NCBI GenBank assembly: GCA_003254905.1
Contig: QANU01076562.1
Location: forward strand, 275,907-339,906
Length of the DNA: 64,000 nt
Direction: 5' to 3'
Source: Nissolia schottii
Lineage: Eukaryota; Streptophyta; Magnoliopsida; Fabales; Fabaceae
Under the pieces are notes generated by a model. That model was not told the DNA's origin. It saw only the letters and a program-made list of their open reading frames with translations, and made no database searches. The position numbers and the translations under genes are program-made. Below are positions 49,950-61,099 of this stretch, piece by piece (within the stretch, counting starts at the first letter, position 1; every line of letters begins with the position of its first letter).

Positions 49950-51040
49950 CTTGATTTGTATTTTATTTATTATGAGATTTTAATAAATTCACACATTAAT
50001 AAAATCTTATTTAATAATAAATAAAGTATGTTTCAGTAGATAATATTTTCCTTCTCAAGTTAGTACCGCTCCATGTGTGAAAAATATTTAGAAGAAAAAG
50101 TTATTTTAAAAATATAAGTGATCTGTATCCAGTATGAGTACATTACAGACCTGTGAGCAACTTTATTTGTCTTCAGATTGCTTGGGATAAAGGAATGTGT
50201 TACTTGTGGCTTCAGTCCAACGCTGCTTGTGCGGTTTAGCTGATTTTATTTATTCTATACTTGTTGATGCTTTTACAGAAAATTAATTGCTTCAAAATGT
50301 ATTTTACAGAAAATTAAATAAGAGTATTTTTAAAAAAAAAAACATAAAATAAATACTTTCAATTACTATCTTTACCCGGTCTCGATTCTTCAATGATATT
50401 AAAGTGGGGCTGACAATTTCAAGTGTATTGTTACATAGTGTTAGATAAGTTTTTCGGAACTAAAAATGTGGAGAACCATGAACAACATACATAACCTCGG
50501 TGACTCTAGTAGTACAAAAATTAGTTTAAAAATTATTCTCATATCAAACATGTCTTTTGCATTTCTTATTTTTGGATGTACAAAAAATTAGTTAAAAAGT
50601 TATTTTAAAATAAAAAAAATAAATTCATGTTTTATGTTTTCGTTTTATTTTCTAAAAATGTTTTTGTCCTCGTTATCCCATATTTTCTATCTCAAAACTC
50701 TTATTAAAAAAATTTCAAGAAGTTCGGTACAAATTTTATTGTTCAAAAATGCGTCTAGAGAATTATCATAAATCAGTACAGTAGGAAAAGATCTCATTAA
50801 AATTGCCCAAAAAAACACAATATAAAAATTCTTACTTTTTTAGAAAAAAAAACCTACCCATCTAAATTGAGACGTTTACAACGTTACCTTAGAGATATTA
50901 AAAATGGGGGCAGAGAATGCAACACAAAGTGAGATGAGTCACACTTTATTAGGGCAGACTTTTCACCCAATAATAATGTGGCACTACCCTCTTAAATTCA
51001 AAATTCATGTGGAAATTACACTTACAATTAAAATTGGTTA
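49950..51040. other. AT-rich intergenic, no gene recognised
   Basis: No coding pattern or transposon ends seen. Confidence 0.45.
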
Positions 51041-51044
51041 TTTT

Positions 51045-51410
51045 CTAAGAATTACGGACACTAACACTGATATGGACATAAGACACGATATGCGACAAAG
51101 AGATATCAATTTTAAAATTTTATAAGATATAGACACTAATAATATCCTAATATTTTCATTGATATCAAATTACTAATTTTTAATACTTTCCAAACTCATT
51201 TCAAAATATATAAAATATTCAAGATATATTTATGTATCAATACTTGCTAATTTTCTAATGGTCAATATTATTATAAATTATTTAGTGTTTAAAATATTTT
51301 ATATTTAGACACGGCATAGACACGACTCAAAAAACTTTCAGATATAGCTCGAACACGATTAATCATATTTTTTTATTTGGATACTTTCGGACGTCTATGT
51401 TTTCTAGGTT
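51045..51410 (+). mobile_element. AT-rich MITE, copy A
   Basis: It shares with copies B and C the words AAAATTTTATAAGATA, ATCAAATTACTAATTTTTAA and a TTTCAAAATAT block in the same order. It has GGACACTAACACTGATATGG at its left and GACACGG/GACACGACT words at its right. The exact ends are not resolved. Confidence 0.65.
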
Positions 51411-52211
51411 ATTTTTATGAATTTTGCTAACAGGTGGCCTAATAGTACTTATTAAAAAAGACATATATTAATTTTGTATTGAAAAAAGGTAAAATTTATA
51501 TGTTTTTAATGACATTAAATTTTTAATTAACTTAATATTTATTATGTTAGTTTCCTTAACTAATGTTTTAAGTGCATTGATTAGCCAAATCCAATTTTAT
51601 TGGAGACAAAAGTCCTGTTTACTATGTTTTTGCTTTTTATGTCGGTATCTTATGTGGTGTTAACGTGAGTATGTGCAAATAATAGAGCTAAAGTTGGTAT
51701 TAAAAATGGGGACCACATTAAATATTTAAGATGCATTTAGGTGAGGTTTGTTTATTAAGATAAGATAAAAATATTAAGATATAAGAAAACAAATTTTGTT
51801 TATTTATTGAGATAAATACAAACTTATGTCTTAGGACAAAAAATTGTGTATTTTATGTATTTTCGTTTTGCTAAGACACGGGAACACTTATCATATTAGA
51901 AAAATGTGGTTTTTTTTTTATTAAATTAATGTAAGAAAAATATTTTAAGTCATTTAGAGTGTATTTTTTTATATTGTCTTTATTAAACTAAACAAGATAT
52001 ACAAACAAAAATAAGTGTGTCTTATACATTATCACCAAACAAAATATAAAATTGATTTGTCGTTTTTTTTTATCTCTATCTATATATCTTTGTATTTTTA
52101 TTATATCCCAACAACCGACCAAAGGCAACTTTAAGGGCACAATTATTCAAATGGCTATAACGTACCTGCGTACCCAACAAACAAGACCCTCCCCCGTTAA
52201 CATGTCAAGAC

Positions 52212-52922
52212 CATAGTTAAAAAAACCCAGTCTCGCTTGACTGGGTCAACCCGAAACTCAGTGACTCAGCCATGGGACTGAGCTAGTTATCTAAGTTGGT
52301 CGGTCACGTTTTAAGCCCGACTAACTCGACCAATTTTTGTGAAATCCGGTGCCCCGACTGAGTCATGTGTTTTTTTAATATTTATTTTTTTTATAAAAAA
52401 ATAAACGTCGCTTAATAAACAATTTTTTTTAAAAATTATTGTTTGTCTGGTTGAGCTTTTTTTTTTTTTCATTTTTTTGTTACAAAATGTGTTTAAGTTC
52501 CTCATTTTTGTACCATTTTTCCTGTTATATACATCTATTTTGCTGTCTTCTTGTAATAAATATTGAATACTTATGTAGAATTATTATTGTTATGTGTTTT
52601 TGATTTAAAACTTAATTTACTTATGTTTGGAATTAAACTTATCATTTGTGATTCAGGATCTTGAACTTGTATTATTTGTTTATGGTATGACATTTGAAGT
52701 TTGAACCTTACTTGTATATTTTAAGTAATTTTATGTTATGATGGATGTTTAAATAAATGCATTTTATTTATTTGAATTTTTTTAATTTTTTAGGTTATAT
52801 ATATATATATATTTATTATTTTATTTATATTCAGATTAGCAATTGATCTAATGACTCACTGGTTAAACCAATGACCCAGTAGGGTGGCTGGGTCAAGTCT
52901 AGGGCCGGGTTTTATAACTATG
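52212..52922. mobile_element. hAT-type MITE with perfect 8-bp target duplication
   Basis: 711 bp flanked by GTCAAGAC at 52204-52211 and 52923-52930. The ends are inverted: left CATAGTTAAAAAAACCCAG and right (reverse complement) CATAGTTATAAAACCCGG. The match continues imperfectly through GACTGGGTCAACCC/GACTTGACCCAGCC and CAGTGACTCA/CAGTGAGTCA words. An 8-bp duplication is the hAT signature. The interior is AT-rich with no transposase. Confidence 0.88.
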
Positions 52923-53019
52923 GTCAAGACGCTGAAACAATCTTCTGATAGTATGAAGAATTTAAGAAAGTAAGGTAACATATATACTAAGAATCACGTA
53001 CACTTTGTGATATTATTGT

Positions 53020-53440
53020 GTTTCCGTGTCTGACACACTATATACACCAATATAGGCATTCATCTAACATACGTGTTTAAAAGAGTCCAAATAAAATGTT
53101 GATGATTAACTGTGTACAAACGTGTCCGAACAATATCCGAAATTTTTTTGACTAGTGTCTGTTCCATGCCTCAGTTAAAAATATTTTAAATATCATAATA
53201 ATATGGATTCTTAAAAATTTAGCAAGTATTGACACATTAAAATATCTTGAATATTCAATATATTTTGAAAAGGGTTTAAAAAATATTAAAAATTAGTAGT
53301 TTGATATCAATGAAAATATTATGATATTATTATAAATATTTAATTTTATATCTATATATATCGTATATATGTCCTGTAAAATTTTAAAATTGGTGTGTTA
53401 TCATGCCACGTGTTGTATCAACTGTCTATGCTTATTAGCG
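53020..53440 (-). mobile_element. AT-rich MITE, copy B (inverted)
   Basis: The reverse complement of copy A's pattern: TTAAAAATTAGTAGTTTGAT and TCCTGTAAAATTTTAAAAT appear in the opposite order and strand. It lies about 2 kb from copy A, on the other side of the hAT MITE, so a transcript across both could fold into a hairpin. Confidence 0.65.
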
Positions 53441-53984
53441 TATACTTACGCATTACCTAAAAAAAGGCACCCCTTTTAGTTACAATCCATAAAAATCAAA
53501 CTCATTTTTTGTCCTCGTAAAAGATCAAATTTGTTTTACATTGTGACCAATAAAGAAGAAAAAAAGATGACTCCATTGAAGTGTAAGTTGTACTTTAAAG
53601 GTTAAAATGCATATATGGACACTAGAAATTAATTATCAAAGAGCTGTGACAATTTTTTTAAGTTATTTAAAAATGTGTATATATTAACCTCTAAAGTGCA
53701 TACTGCACTTTAGAAAAGCCTAATAAAAATTAAAAATAAAAAAACCTTCTAGCATTTTTTTTAACTTGCATCTGCCAAACTCAACCAAAACAGGCACAAA
53801 GTCGTCTTCAAACTTCATTTATATTAAAAGGCTTTTGGTTTAAAAAATATGAGATCAGTTTTATTTGAGAAACATTTTTCTTTTTTGGTCAACATTTGAC
53901 AACTACTTCAAACACCGGAACAAGAACTAAACATGTTGAGCATTTCCTACCTTCGGATTTCGGAACATACATTTTAAGTTAAGA

Positions 53985-54210
53985 AACACTACACAAACAC
54001 GAGATAAGACATAACACCCACTATACAGTAATACACTAATTTCAAAATTTTATAAGATACGAACACAACATATATAAGTATAAAATTAAATATTTATAAT
54101 AATATCTTATTATTTTTATTGATATTAAATTACTAATTTTTAATAATTTCTAAAATTCTTTCAAAATATACGGAACATTTAAGATATTTTCATATATCAA
54201 TGCAGGAACA
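53985..54210 (+). mobile_element. AT-rich MITE, copy C (shorter)
   Basis: Same orientation as copy A: TTCAAAATTTTATAAGATAC, ATTAAATTACTAATTTTTAA and TTTCAAAATATACGGAACAT. It appears truncated at the right. Confidence 0.6.
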
Positions 54211-54630
54211 CAACAATCTCATTAAATATTTGTGCTTCTTAGATTTTAAGCATTTAGTATTCTATGTATTTTATCATATGTTATTTTTGGATTCTACGCA
54301 GCCTTAGAACATTTCTAAGGACTCATTTCTAGCGTCTCTAATCCCACTATTTTGAATCCCACCTTTTTCATACTATTAGAGTTGAGAAAGTGAGTTTCAC
54401 TATCAATAAGCAAAAAAGTAATCAAAGTCTCTCTAAGGATAGACTCATCTCATCTTATCTTTCACTAATAGTTATATTACCTATGTCATAGTGATAAGCT
54501 TTATTATTAATTTATTTTTAAAATAAACATGATAATGAAAAGATTTAATTAAGGTGAAGTCATATTTAAAACCAAAGTTGGTTCCTTACATTGGAAGAAG
54601 GAATAACACTTTTGAAATACTTAATTTGTA

Positions 54631-55996
54631 GGGTTAATTAAATTTTTAGTCCGTGTAAAATTGAAAAGTTCGGTTTTAGTTCCTCAGTATGGATGTTTGA
54701 GGTTGACGGTGATGACGTGTCAGTTAACGTCACTGACGTGGCATCCCACGTGGACTCGCCACGTGGCATAACCCAGATTTATTTGTTTGACCCATGACCC
54801 GGTTTGACCCGACCCGATTTGGTTTGAAAAAAAGAAAAAAACCAATTTGCCAAAACCTAAATCTACAGCCCCAAATCTGAAATCCCCAATCTTCATCGAC
54901 CATTGGCTCTGCTCCTGTTCCCCCAAACCACCGTCGTCTTCCCTATGCCCGTCGTCGCCGTCGCCGTCATCCATCTTCTATTTTCTCTCTATCGCCCGTC
55001 GTCCCTCTCACTCGACCGTCGTCTCCTCTGCCGGCGTCGCTCTCTCTCGTACCAACAGCCGAAGTTGTTACTCTCCGCCGCGCCAAACCTAGTGCCCATC
55101 GAACACGTTGCATCAATCGCCGCCTCGCCCCAGAAACTCGAACATCTCTCGTTCTCTCTTATGAGATTCAAAACCTAAGCACAAAATCCAAATCATAGCC
55201 ACTGAAGCAAATGATTGCCAGCAAGGTAAAGGTAACAATGGGGTTCCAGAAGTCTCTGTCACAGTCGCCAATGGCACACACTCCTTCGCCGTCCACGGCT
55301 TCTTCCGCCGCCAAGTCCTCGTCCCACAAGTCCTCATTCTCACGCTCCAACGCATACTTCCCTCGCTCTTCTGCCCAGGTGCAGCCCAAACCACTCGACG
55401 TGATGGAGCTCCTCCTCCTGGTAGAGTCGCTTCACTAGAGTGAGTCTCGATTGAAGACAGAACTCCTCAAGCACGAGCTTCTGGAGGAGTCCATCGCCAT
55501 CGTCCCCATGCTGGAGAATGAGATCGTTGCCTGGGACACGGAAATCAAACAAAACAAGCAGAGAGCGCGAGAGATAGAAGCGAAGACGGGACTCATTGGA
55601 AAAGATGAAGGGAGAGGAGAAGAAACAGGGTTGGGTTCTGGGTGGGGCGCTTGAACTTCTTGAGGAAGAAGAAGCTAAAATGACATTGATGGCAGAAAAC
55701 TTGATGAGTGATGACGACAGATATTTGGGGATTTGGGGGTTTTTTTTTTTTTAGAAAATGAAATCAGGTCAAATCCAATGAAACCAGGTTGAGTCACAGG
55801 CTAAATTTTTTTTAATTCCAAGATATCCCACATAACACGCCACATCAACACTTACTAACGGTCACGTCATCACCGTTAACCTCAATCATCTACAGGAACC
55901 AAAATCAAACTTCAAAATTTGACAAGACTAAAAATTTGACTGAGAAATTAAAACCAAACTTTTTAATTTTACAGGGACTAAAAACTTAATTAACCC
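54631..55996. mobile_element. Pack-MULE-like element carrying a host gene fragment
   Basis: 1,366 bp with long terminal inverted repeats. Left: GGGTTAATTAAATTTTTAGT. Right (reverse complement): GGGTTAATTAAGTTTTTAGT. The match continues through GTAAAATTGAAAAGTTCGG/GTAAAATTAAAAAGTTTGG and GAGGTTGACGGTGATGACGT/GAGGTTAACGGTGATGACGT. The right repeat holds an extra internal duplication. Flanking 9-mers TAATTTGTA and TAATTTTCC agree at the first six bases, a decayed 9-bp Mutator-type duplication. The GC-rich interior is unlike the surrounding DNA and contains CHUP1-like coding sequence. No transposase. Confidence 0.8.
55211..55654 (+). pseudogene. Captured CHUP1/IPGA1-like gene fragment
   Basis: In one frame the sequence reads KVKVTMGFQKS, a Ser/Pro-rich stretch, FSRSNAYFPRSSAQVQPKPL, DVMELLLLVE and, past one in-frame stop at 55436-55438, SRLKTELLKHELLEESIAIV and PMLENEIVAWDTEIKQNK. 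This order (conserved KV.V.MGFQKS start, FPRSSAQVQP, then a coiled coil with SRLKTELL..LL.ESVAIVP.LE) is the N-terminal pattern of plant CHUP1-like/IPGA1-like proteins, which bind actin or microtubules. The rest of the parent protein is absent. The ATG at 55211 would start the fragment. Family assignment is from memory of the pattern. Confidence 0.7.
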
Positions 55997-56067
55997 TAAT
56001 TTTCCCTATTTTTTATAATGATGCATCAATTGTCAAAATAAGAATTCTTAAGGAGATGCTCTTATAG

Positions 56068-56463
56068 CCTTGTAGTACCTTTTCTGCTTGTGAATCATGC
56101 ATAGTTCGTTTAACAAACTAGATTCATGCAATGACATAGTTAAAACAAAAGAAAGAGTTAAGATGGAGGATAAGAAAAACCGACTCATTAGCAACCACGA
56201 GAACTAGAACCAGCAAGTAGGCTTTTGAGAGGACAACATCCAGCTAGCTTGGCAATCTAAAACAGAAAAAGTTCACAATAAAGGGGAAAGCTGCAATTGG
56301 AAAGCTAAAATCGAAAGAAACCCCCCCCCCTTCAGAACAGCAGAACATTTCGGAAGTCCTGTCAGTACCACTAAGTAGCAGTGCACAACAATAGCAATAA
56401 TAAAATAGCTCTGGCTAATATGATGGCAAAACTCAATGCTGACTACTGGGAAGTTCATACACC
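56068..56463 (-). other. 3' flank of the KHZ-type gene
   Basis: Likely the 3' untranslated region and downstream sequence of the CCCH/KH gene, which ends at 56464. A C-homopolymer lies near 56320-56330. No other feature. Confidence 0.45.
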
Positions 56464-59296
56464 TCATTTTCGCAACTCTGCAGCTCCATGCGCAAAGTGA
56501 CATCTGTCTCCAAAAGTGCAAGATCCTTTCGCAAAATTATCACACAGCTTGGTCTTGAAGTTGTTTGCATGAGAAGCGGGGGCACCAGGGAGACCTGGAT
56601 TCGTTTTAGGCGGTCCAGACATCTGCAGGGTCAAAAGTAAATCCTTTACCATGTTGCTCGCTTCCTTAATTTGTTCAAAACTTCCCTCAAGTTCGATGTT
56701 TCTAAGATTTGGATCGGATTCATGCTCTCGAATAGAAAGTTTGGCTCCTGTTTGGCGACATATCTGCTTTGAGTTCACACCACCCTTACCAATGATTGCC
56801 CCAGCAAGGGAAGCTTCTACACTGATCTTGGCAGTGGCATTGGCACCAAAGCTTGCGGCAGGACCAGGAGGAGGCTCCATTCGACCACCAGCCATGCGGC
56901 CTGCTGCAGCGGGTCCCATTGCACGATGATCATCAAATGACGGAGCAATAGGCTTGCCAAGTTCCCATTCACCATGAGCAAAATGGCATTTGTCACCAAA
57001 TTTGCAGCCTTCAGCAGTATTAAACTTGTTGCATATGCGGCTTTTAACAGAAGACTGTGTCGACCCATTAGGGACAGGAGGTGGTGGGGCTGCAGCGTTT
57101 CTAGATGGTGGAGGTGCAGCAGGTGCCAGATTCATCATATGGGCAACAGCATTATAACCACCAGGAACAAAGTGCAAGAAGTGGCAGCCCTCGCCAAATG
57201 GGCAGCCAGCAGTGCTGCAAAACAAAATACAGTAGAATCAGATCCACCAAGTAAAGAATAATTAATCATTACACAAATAATGCCAAGTAGCTCTGTTTCT
57301 TTTCCATGTTTTCCGAAGGTGCAAGTGAAAGCAGAAACTCGTTTCCACCTTCCTTAAGTAGAAGAATGACAACGTAGAAAGAGATCCATGGTTAATTTAG
57401 TTAGACATAAAGCATCGGAGGTTAGATTGACAACTCAGTTATCTACAATATATCCAGTCATACACTCTGAAATGCTAGTCTCACATAATGTTACATAATA
57501 GTCCCTCCAAATTAAACTACACGAAGAGATTACATTCAAAAAACCATCCTCCTGAAAAGCGAATATACAGCAGAAAACTTGCCAAAGAGCAGAAAGCGAT
57601 ATCAAATGGGACAGAGATCTGGCTTGGTCTAGACCAGAGGACCAAAGAGGTCAAAATCTTAGCCCAGCAGTAATCTTGTAATTATGCCAAATAACCTCAT
57701 TTATATAGAAGATTTTGTTGGGTAAAAGAAACATTTATACTGAAGAAAAACAACCTAATGAGGTAAGAATTTTTGGGTGAAAATAGTAATAAAAAAGCAG
57801 AAAACAAGGGAAATGATAAAAACCATGGTACCAAGCAGTAACCAAACCAAAATCCAACAAGTCATCATCCCTCAGGAGCAAAGAGAAGGTGAGACATTAT
57901 ACTATCATAAGAAGGTGGTTTAGAAAAACAAAAAATCTTGATTAAATTCACCTAATGTTTTTGGCTGTAATCTTCATACAATCAGAATTTTATATTAGAT
58001 ACAATATGTTTGTTGGAAGGTTATGGATGACAATAAAATGTTTCGCTATTTTCTTCAGTGTACAAAACCACTAAAGGTTAAATGTATAAAGTTTTAACAT
58101 CATACCTGACTCAACCAATCAAATTCCAATTCATATTAGCTAGTTCATAGCTTACCAATTGAAAGGTAGGTTCATATGCAATAGAATCCAGTAAAAGCTG
58201 AAAATTAACTGTTAAACATAATTTAATGTGAAACAAACTAATTAAGCTGTCTGTAAGGTAAACAAGGAGAGGAAAATGATCAATTAATATTTGGTATATT
58301 GATCTCAGTGCCAACTATCATCCTGCGACTTGTTATCTTTTTGGTGCTCCATTACCAAAACAAAATTCTGTTATAACTTGTTTAGACCAAAGAACAGTAT
58401 GTACCTGTATAAAAGCTTCGAATACCCAGTTGATTAGTGGAATTACACAATTTAGTTTTATAGCAATTAAATTTATATTAAAATATAAAATATGCAGTTC
58501 AAAAGACTTCTTTAGACAGGAATAGATTAGAACCTGAAAAACTTGGTACATGGCTTCGATTTGCTTCCTACACCAGATAAGGAGTCCAATTCTGTTGCAA
58601 AACATTATTACCTCTTCTCAGTTAACATACTCTTCGTTATTAATTTAGTACACTTGATTCTAAAGCTGTTAACAACTTTTATGAATATATATATATATAT
58701 GTATATAAAAAAAAAGAAGCATAATTTACTTTTGAGTAGTGAAATTTTAAAATTTTACATGTTCACATGTTGAGTTCGTTATATAACAACAAAGCTCTTG
58801 GCAATTTAATGAATAAAACTTGGTTTTGAGTATAATATTTTTAGAAATGTTATGTGTTCACACTTCACATGTTCCGAGTTTATTATCTAAAACAAGATTA
58901 TAAACAATAGGGGGGAAATTTTAACTATGTATGTAGGTATGTTTTATGTATGTGTCTTCGTGAGCGTGAGAGAGAAAATTGTCTCCTCAATGAACACCCA
59001 CACAAGACTCGATAACAGTGTTGATAAGCTAAAATTTTTATTCAAATTACATTAAGACACAAGAAAAGAGAAAGAAACTTGCATAGCAGTGGTACAAGCC
59101 TACTTAAATCCACACAGCAAAAATAGGAGGGGAAAAAAAAAAAACCAGCATCGAAAGCAGAACAAGAAAATAAGTAAACAGAGCACTTGCACCCCATAAG
59201 AGCAAGCAAGCTAAAAATCAAACCTTGCTTCGATTTCTTGAATCCTCCGTTGGCGTTGAATCCATGTTCGGGCCTTCCTCTCTTGCGGATATCCAT
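56464..59296 (-). CDS. CCCH zinc finger and KH domain RNA-binding protein (KHZ1/KHZ2-like)
   Basis: Three coding exons on the minus strand, 59296-59224, 58591-58534 and 57214-56464, with GT-AG introns and consistent phases, giving 293 aa. The domain order is CCCH finger (C39-X8-C-X5-C-X3-H58), CCCH finger (C105 to H124), KH domain about 170-240 with the GKGG loop at 186-189, and a third CCCH finger (C268-X7-C-X5-C-X3-H286). Pro/Ala-rich linkers lie at 74-92 and 154-165. The N-terminus MDIRKRGRPE is basic. This is the architecture of Arabidopsis KHZ1/KHZ2, nuclear RNA-binding proteins reported to promote flowering and senescence. The first finger is interrupted by intron 2 after the second codon base of S44. 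Introns are about 630 and 1,320 bp. All zinc ligands are present. The symbol is left blank because this legume copy's name is not known to me. Confidence 0.95.
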
Positions 59297-59436
59297 AGAT
59301 CGGGATCCGAATAAAAAAGAGAAGAACAGGGCTTCGGAATCAGATCGAACGGGGGAACCCTAGAAAAAGGGTTCGAATTGAAGAGAGAGATCCAAGGGGA
59401 AGTAGGAGAAGAAGTGGATTGAGGAAGACGGTCGAA

Positions 59437-59457
59437 AAACCCTAACCCTAACCCTAG
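59437..59457. promoter_or_regulatory. Telo-box-like CCCTAA repeats in the KHZ-type gene leader
   Basis: AAACCCTAA followed by two more CCCTAR units on the plus strand, about 140-160 bp upstream of the KHZ-type start codon. Telo-boxes (AAACCCTAA) are known promoter elements of plant housekeeping, ribosomal and translation-related genes. Three adjoining units also equal a tiny interstitial telomere tract. Confidence 0.65.
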
Positions 59458-59560
59458 CCGTCACCTTGAAAGAGGTGGCTTTTTGGAGGAAGGAGGAGCG
59501 GATAGAGGAGAGAGGGTGGTGGCTCCGAAAAAGAGAATGTAAAGAAGGGCTATGCTGAGG

Positions 59561-59567
59561 TTATAAA
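59561..59567 (-). promoter_or_regulatory. TATA-like box of the KHZ-type gene
   Basis: TTTATAA on the minus strand, about 265 bp before the ATG, so the leader would be roughly 230 bp and contain the telo-box tract and a GA/CT-rich stretch. Confidence 0.4.
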
Positions 59568-59569
59568 TC

Positions 59570-60890
59570 TTTTTTCACATTAATTTATATATTTTTTTTG
59601 GTTTAGATTTTTCATATTTATTTATTTAATAAGAAAAATTGCTTGGCGGTTTGTCCGACCCCTATTCTCCGAATCAAATCCTTAGTATCCTACTTCCTGA
59701 ATTAAGCAACATGACAGTGAAGATGAGTACGCCTTTTTTTTTATAATTTTTTTACCCTCTAAAACAATGGCTGTTTTCACACATGATATTTTGACAAACT
59801 TTTTCTTCGGTGATGAATTCATGACGTGAGAATTCTAGCTTTCCCAATCACGTGATGTGTTCTATTGCCAGTGAAAGAAAATCACTTTTAGAGTTTGTTT
59901 ATTTTACTTTATTTATTTACTATTATTTTTTTTTGTTTTTGTTAGAGCTAGAGTCTTTTTGAAAGTTGGAATTAAATTATGATATAAAATTTAAATTTAA
60001 TTTCAATTATGTTAGAATTGAAAGTTTATTTAGATTTTAAATTGACTTAAAATATTATATGGTTTATCTTTGAGTTCATTAATTATAATATCGCGATTCT
60101 TAATTATTTGTTACTTTGACACGGCTGAATGCATGTATATTAAGAAATTGATAACTAATGATTTAAGAAGTAATTTTATTAAGTTATTCTAATTTAAATG
60201 CTCCATAATAAAGAAAAATATAGAGAATATTAAAGATTTATTATATCCAAGATTTCAATGTTTTAAGAGTATACTTAAAAGTATAGTAATAAATTTCACT
60301 TTAAAATGTAAGAGTATAGATAAAAAGGAAGAGAGACTGTCATAAATTGTAATTCTAAATATAGATTTAATTTTTTTATATAAATTTGAGATTCAAAACT
60401 TTAAAGAGTAAAGTCTCAAATAAATTTCTTAAAATTTTACGATTGATGGAATTAGTCCCCAATTATAAAAAAAAAAATTGTGATTCTTACCATTACAAAA
60501 AAGAGTTGGGTTAATTTAGTTTTTAATCTCTTATAAATCACGAATTTTATTTTTTATCCCTTATAAAATCTTTGTTAAGATATTCTCCTTTATAAATTTT
60601 TTTTTTTGTTAAGCTGTAGTCTCTGTCGTCTATTTGGATCGTTAACCGCTAACATGACAGTTAACTTGGGCATGTAGTAGTGGGTTAATTTAATTTAGTC
60701 TCTCATAAATTATAAATTTTATTTTTTACCTTCATAAAATTTTCATTAGGCAATTGTCCCTTATAAGTATTTTTGTTAAGTTTTAGTCTTTTTCATAATT
60801 GACCCATTATTCAAACTAACTCACCTGACCTAAATTTAATTAAAGAAAATAAAAAATAAACTTATCTCTTTCTAGTTTCTTCCTATTCTC
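59570..60890. other. AT-rich intergenic with a ~185-bp imperfect direct repeat
   Basis: No gene recognised. A block with AATTTAGTTTTTAATCTCTT..AAATCTTTGTTAAG at about 60515-60640 recurs at about 60695-60815 with many differences. Its ATTTAGTC..TATAAA words resemble Mutator-type terminal repeats elsewhere in the window. Confidence 0.5.
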
Positions 60891-61099
60891 TTTGTGCTTC
60901 ACTTCTCCCTCACCTTACCACCATGACTCTCCCTCACTCTCATCCGACTTGCCGCCCCCCGACTATCACCCACGACCCACCCTCCCTTCTCTCTATCCTC
61001 TCCTTCCCCTTCTCTCCTTACTGCCACCCACAACCACCACAATAACAGTAACAACTCTGCTTACCGCCACCCATCACCATCGTTGCCGATGTCACCATA
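60891..61099. repeat. Pyrimidine- and CCA-rich low-complexity stretch, left part
   Basis: CCCTCAC, ACCACC and CTTCTC-type repetitive sequence. It ends at the start of the LTR-like block and a similar CCA/CAA-rich stretch resumes at 62639, as if one tract had been split. The open frame across it has no recognisable domain. Confidence 0.5.

Larger units (their letters stand above)
54305..56067. mobile_element. Tourist-like MITE split by the Pack-MULE
   Basis: The left end at about 54305 (TTAGAACATTTCTAAGGACTC) and the reverse complement of the right end at about 56067 (ATAAGAGCATCTCCTTAAG) resemble Tourist/PIF-Harbinger MITE ends of the GAGCATCTCC type. Between them are about 330 bp of MITE sequence, the Pack-MULE and about 70 bp more MITE sequence. 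Ends are degenerate, so this is an inference. Confidence 0.5.

Noticed and set aside
54847-55178. Several overlapping frames on both strands at the left of the Pack-MULE interior.
   Set aside because: CG/TC-rich sequence leaves many frames open by chance. Only the CHUP1-like frame at 55211-55654 has a protein pattern.
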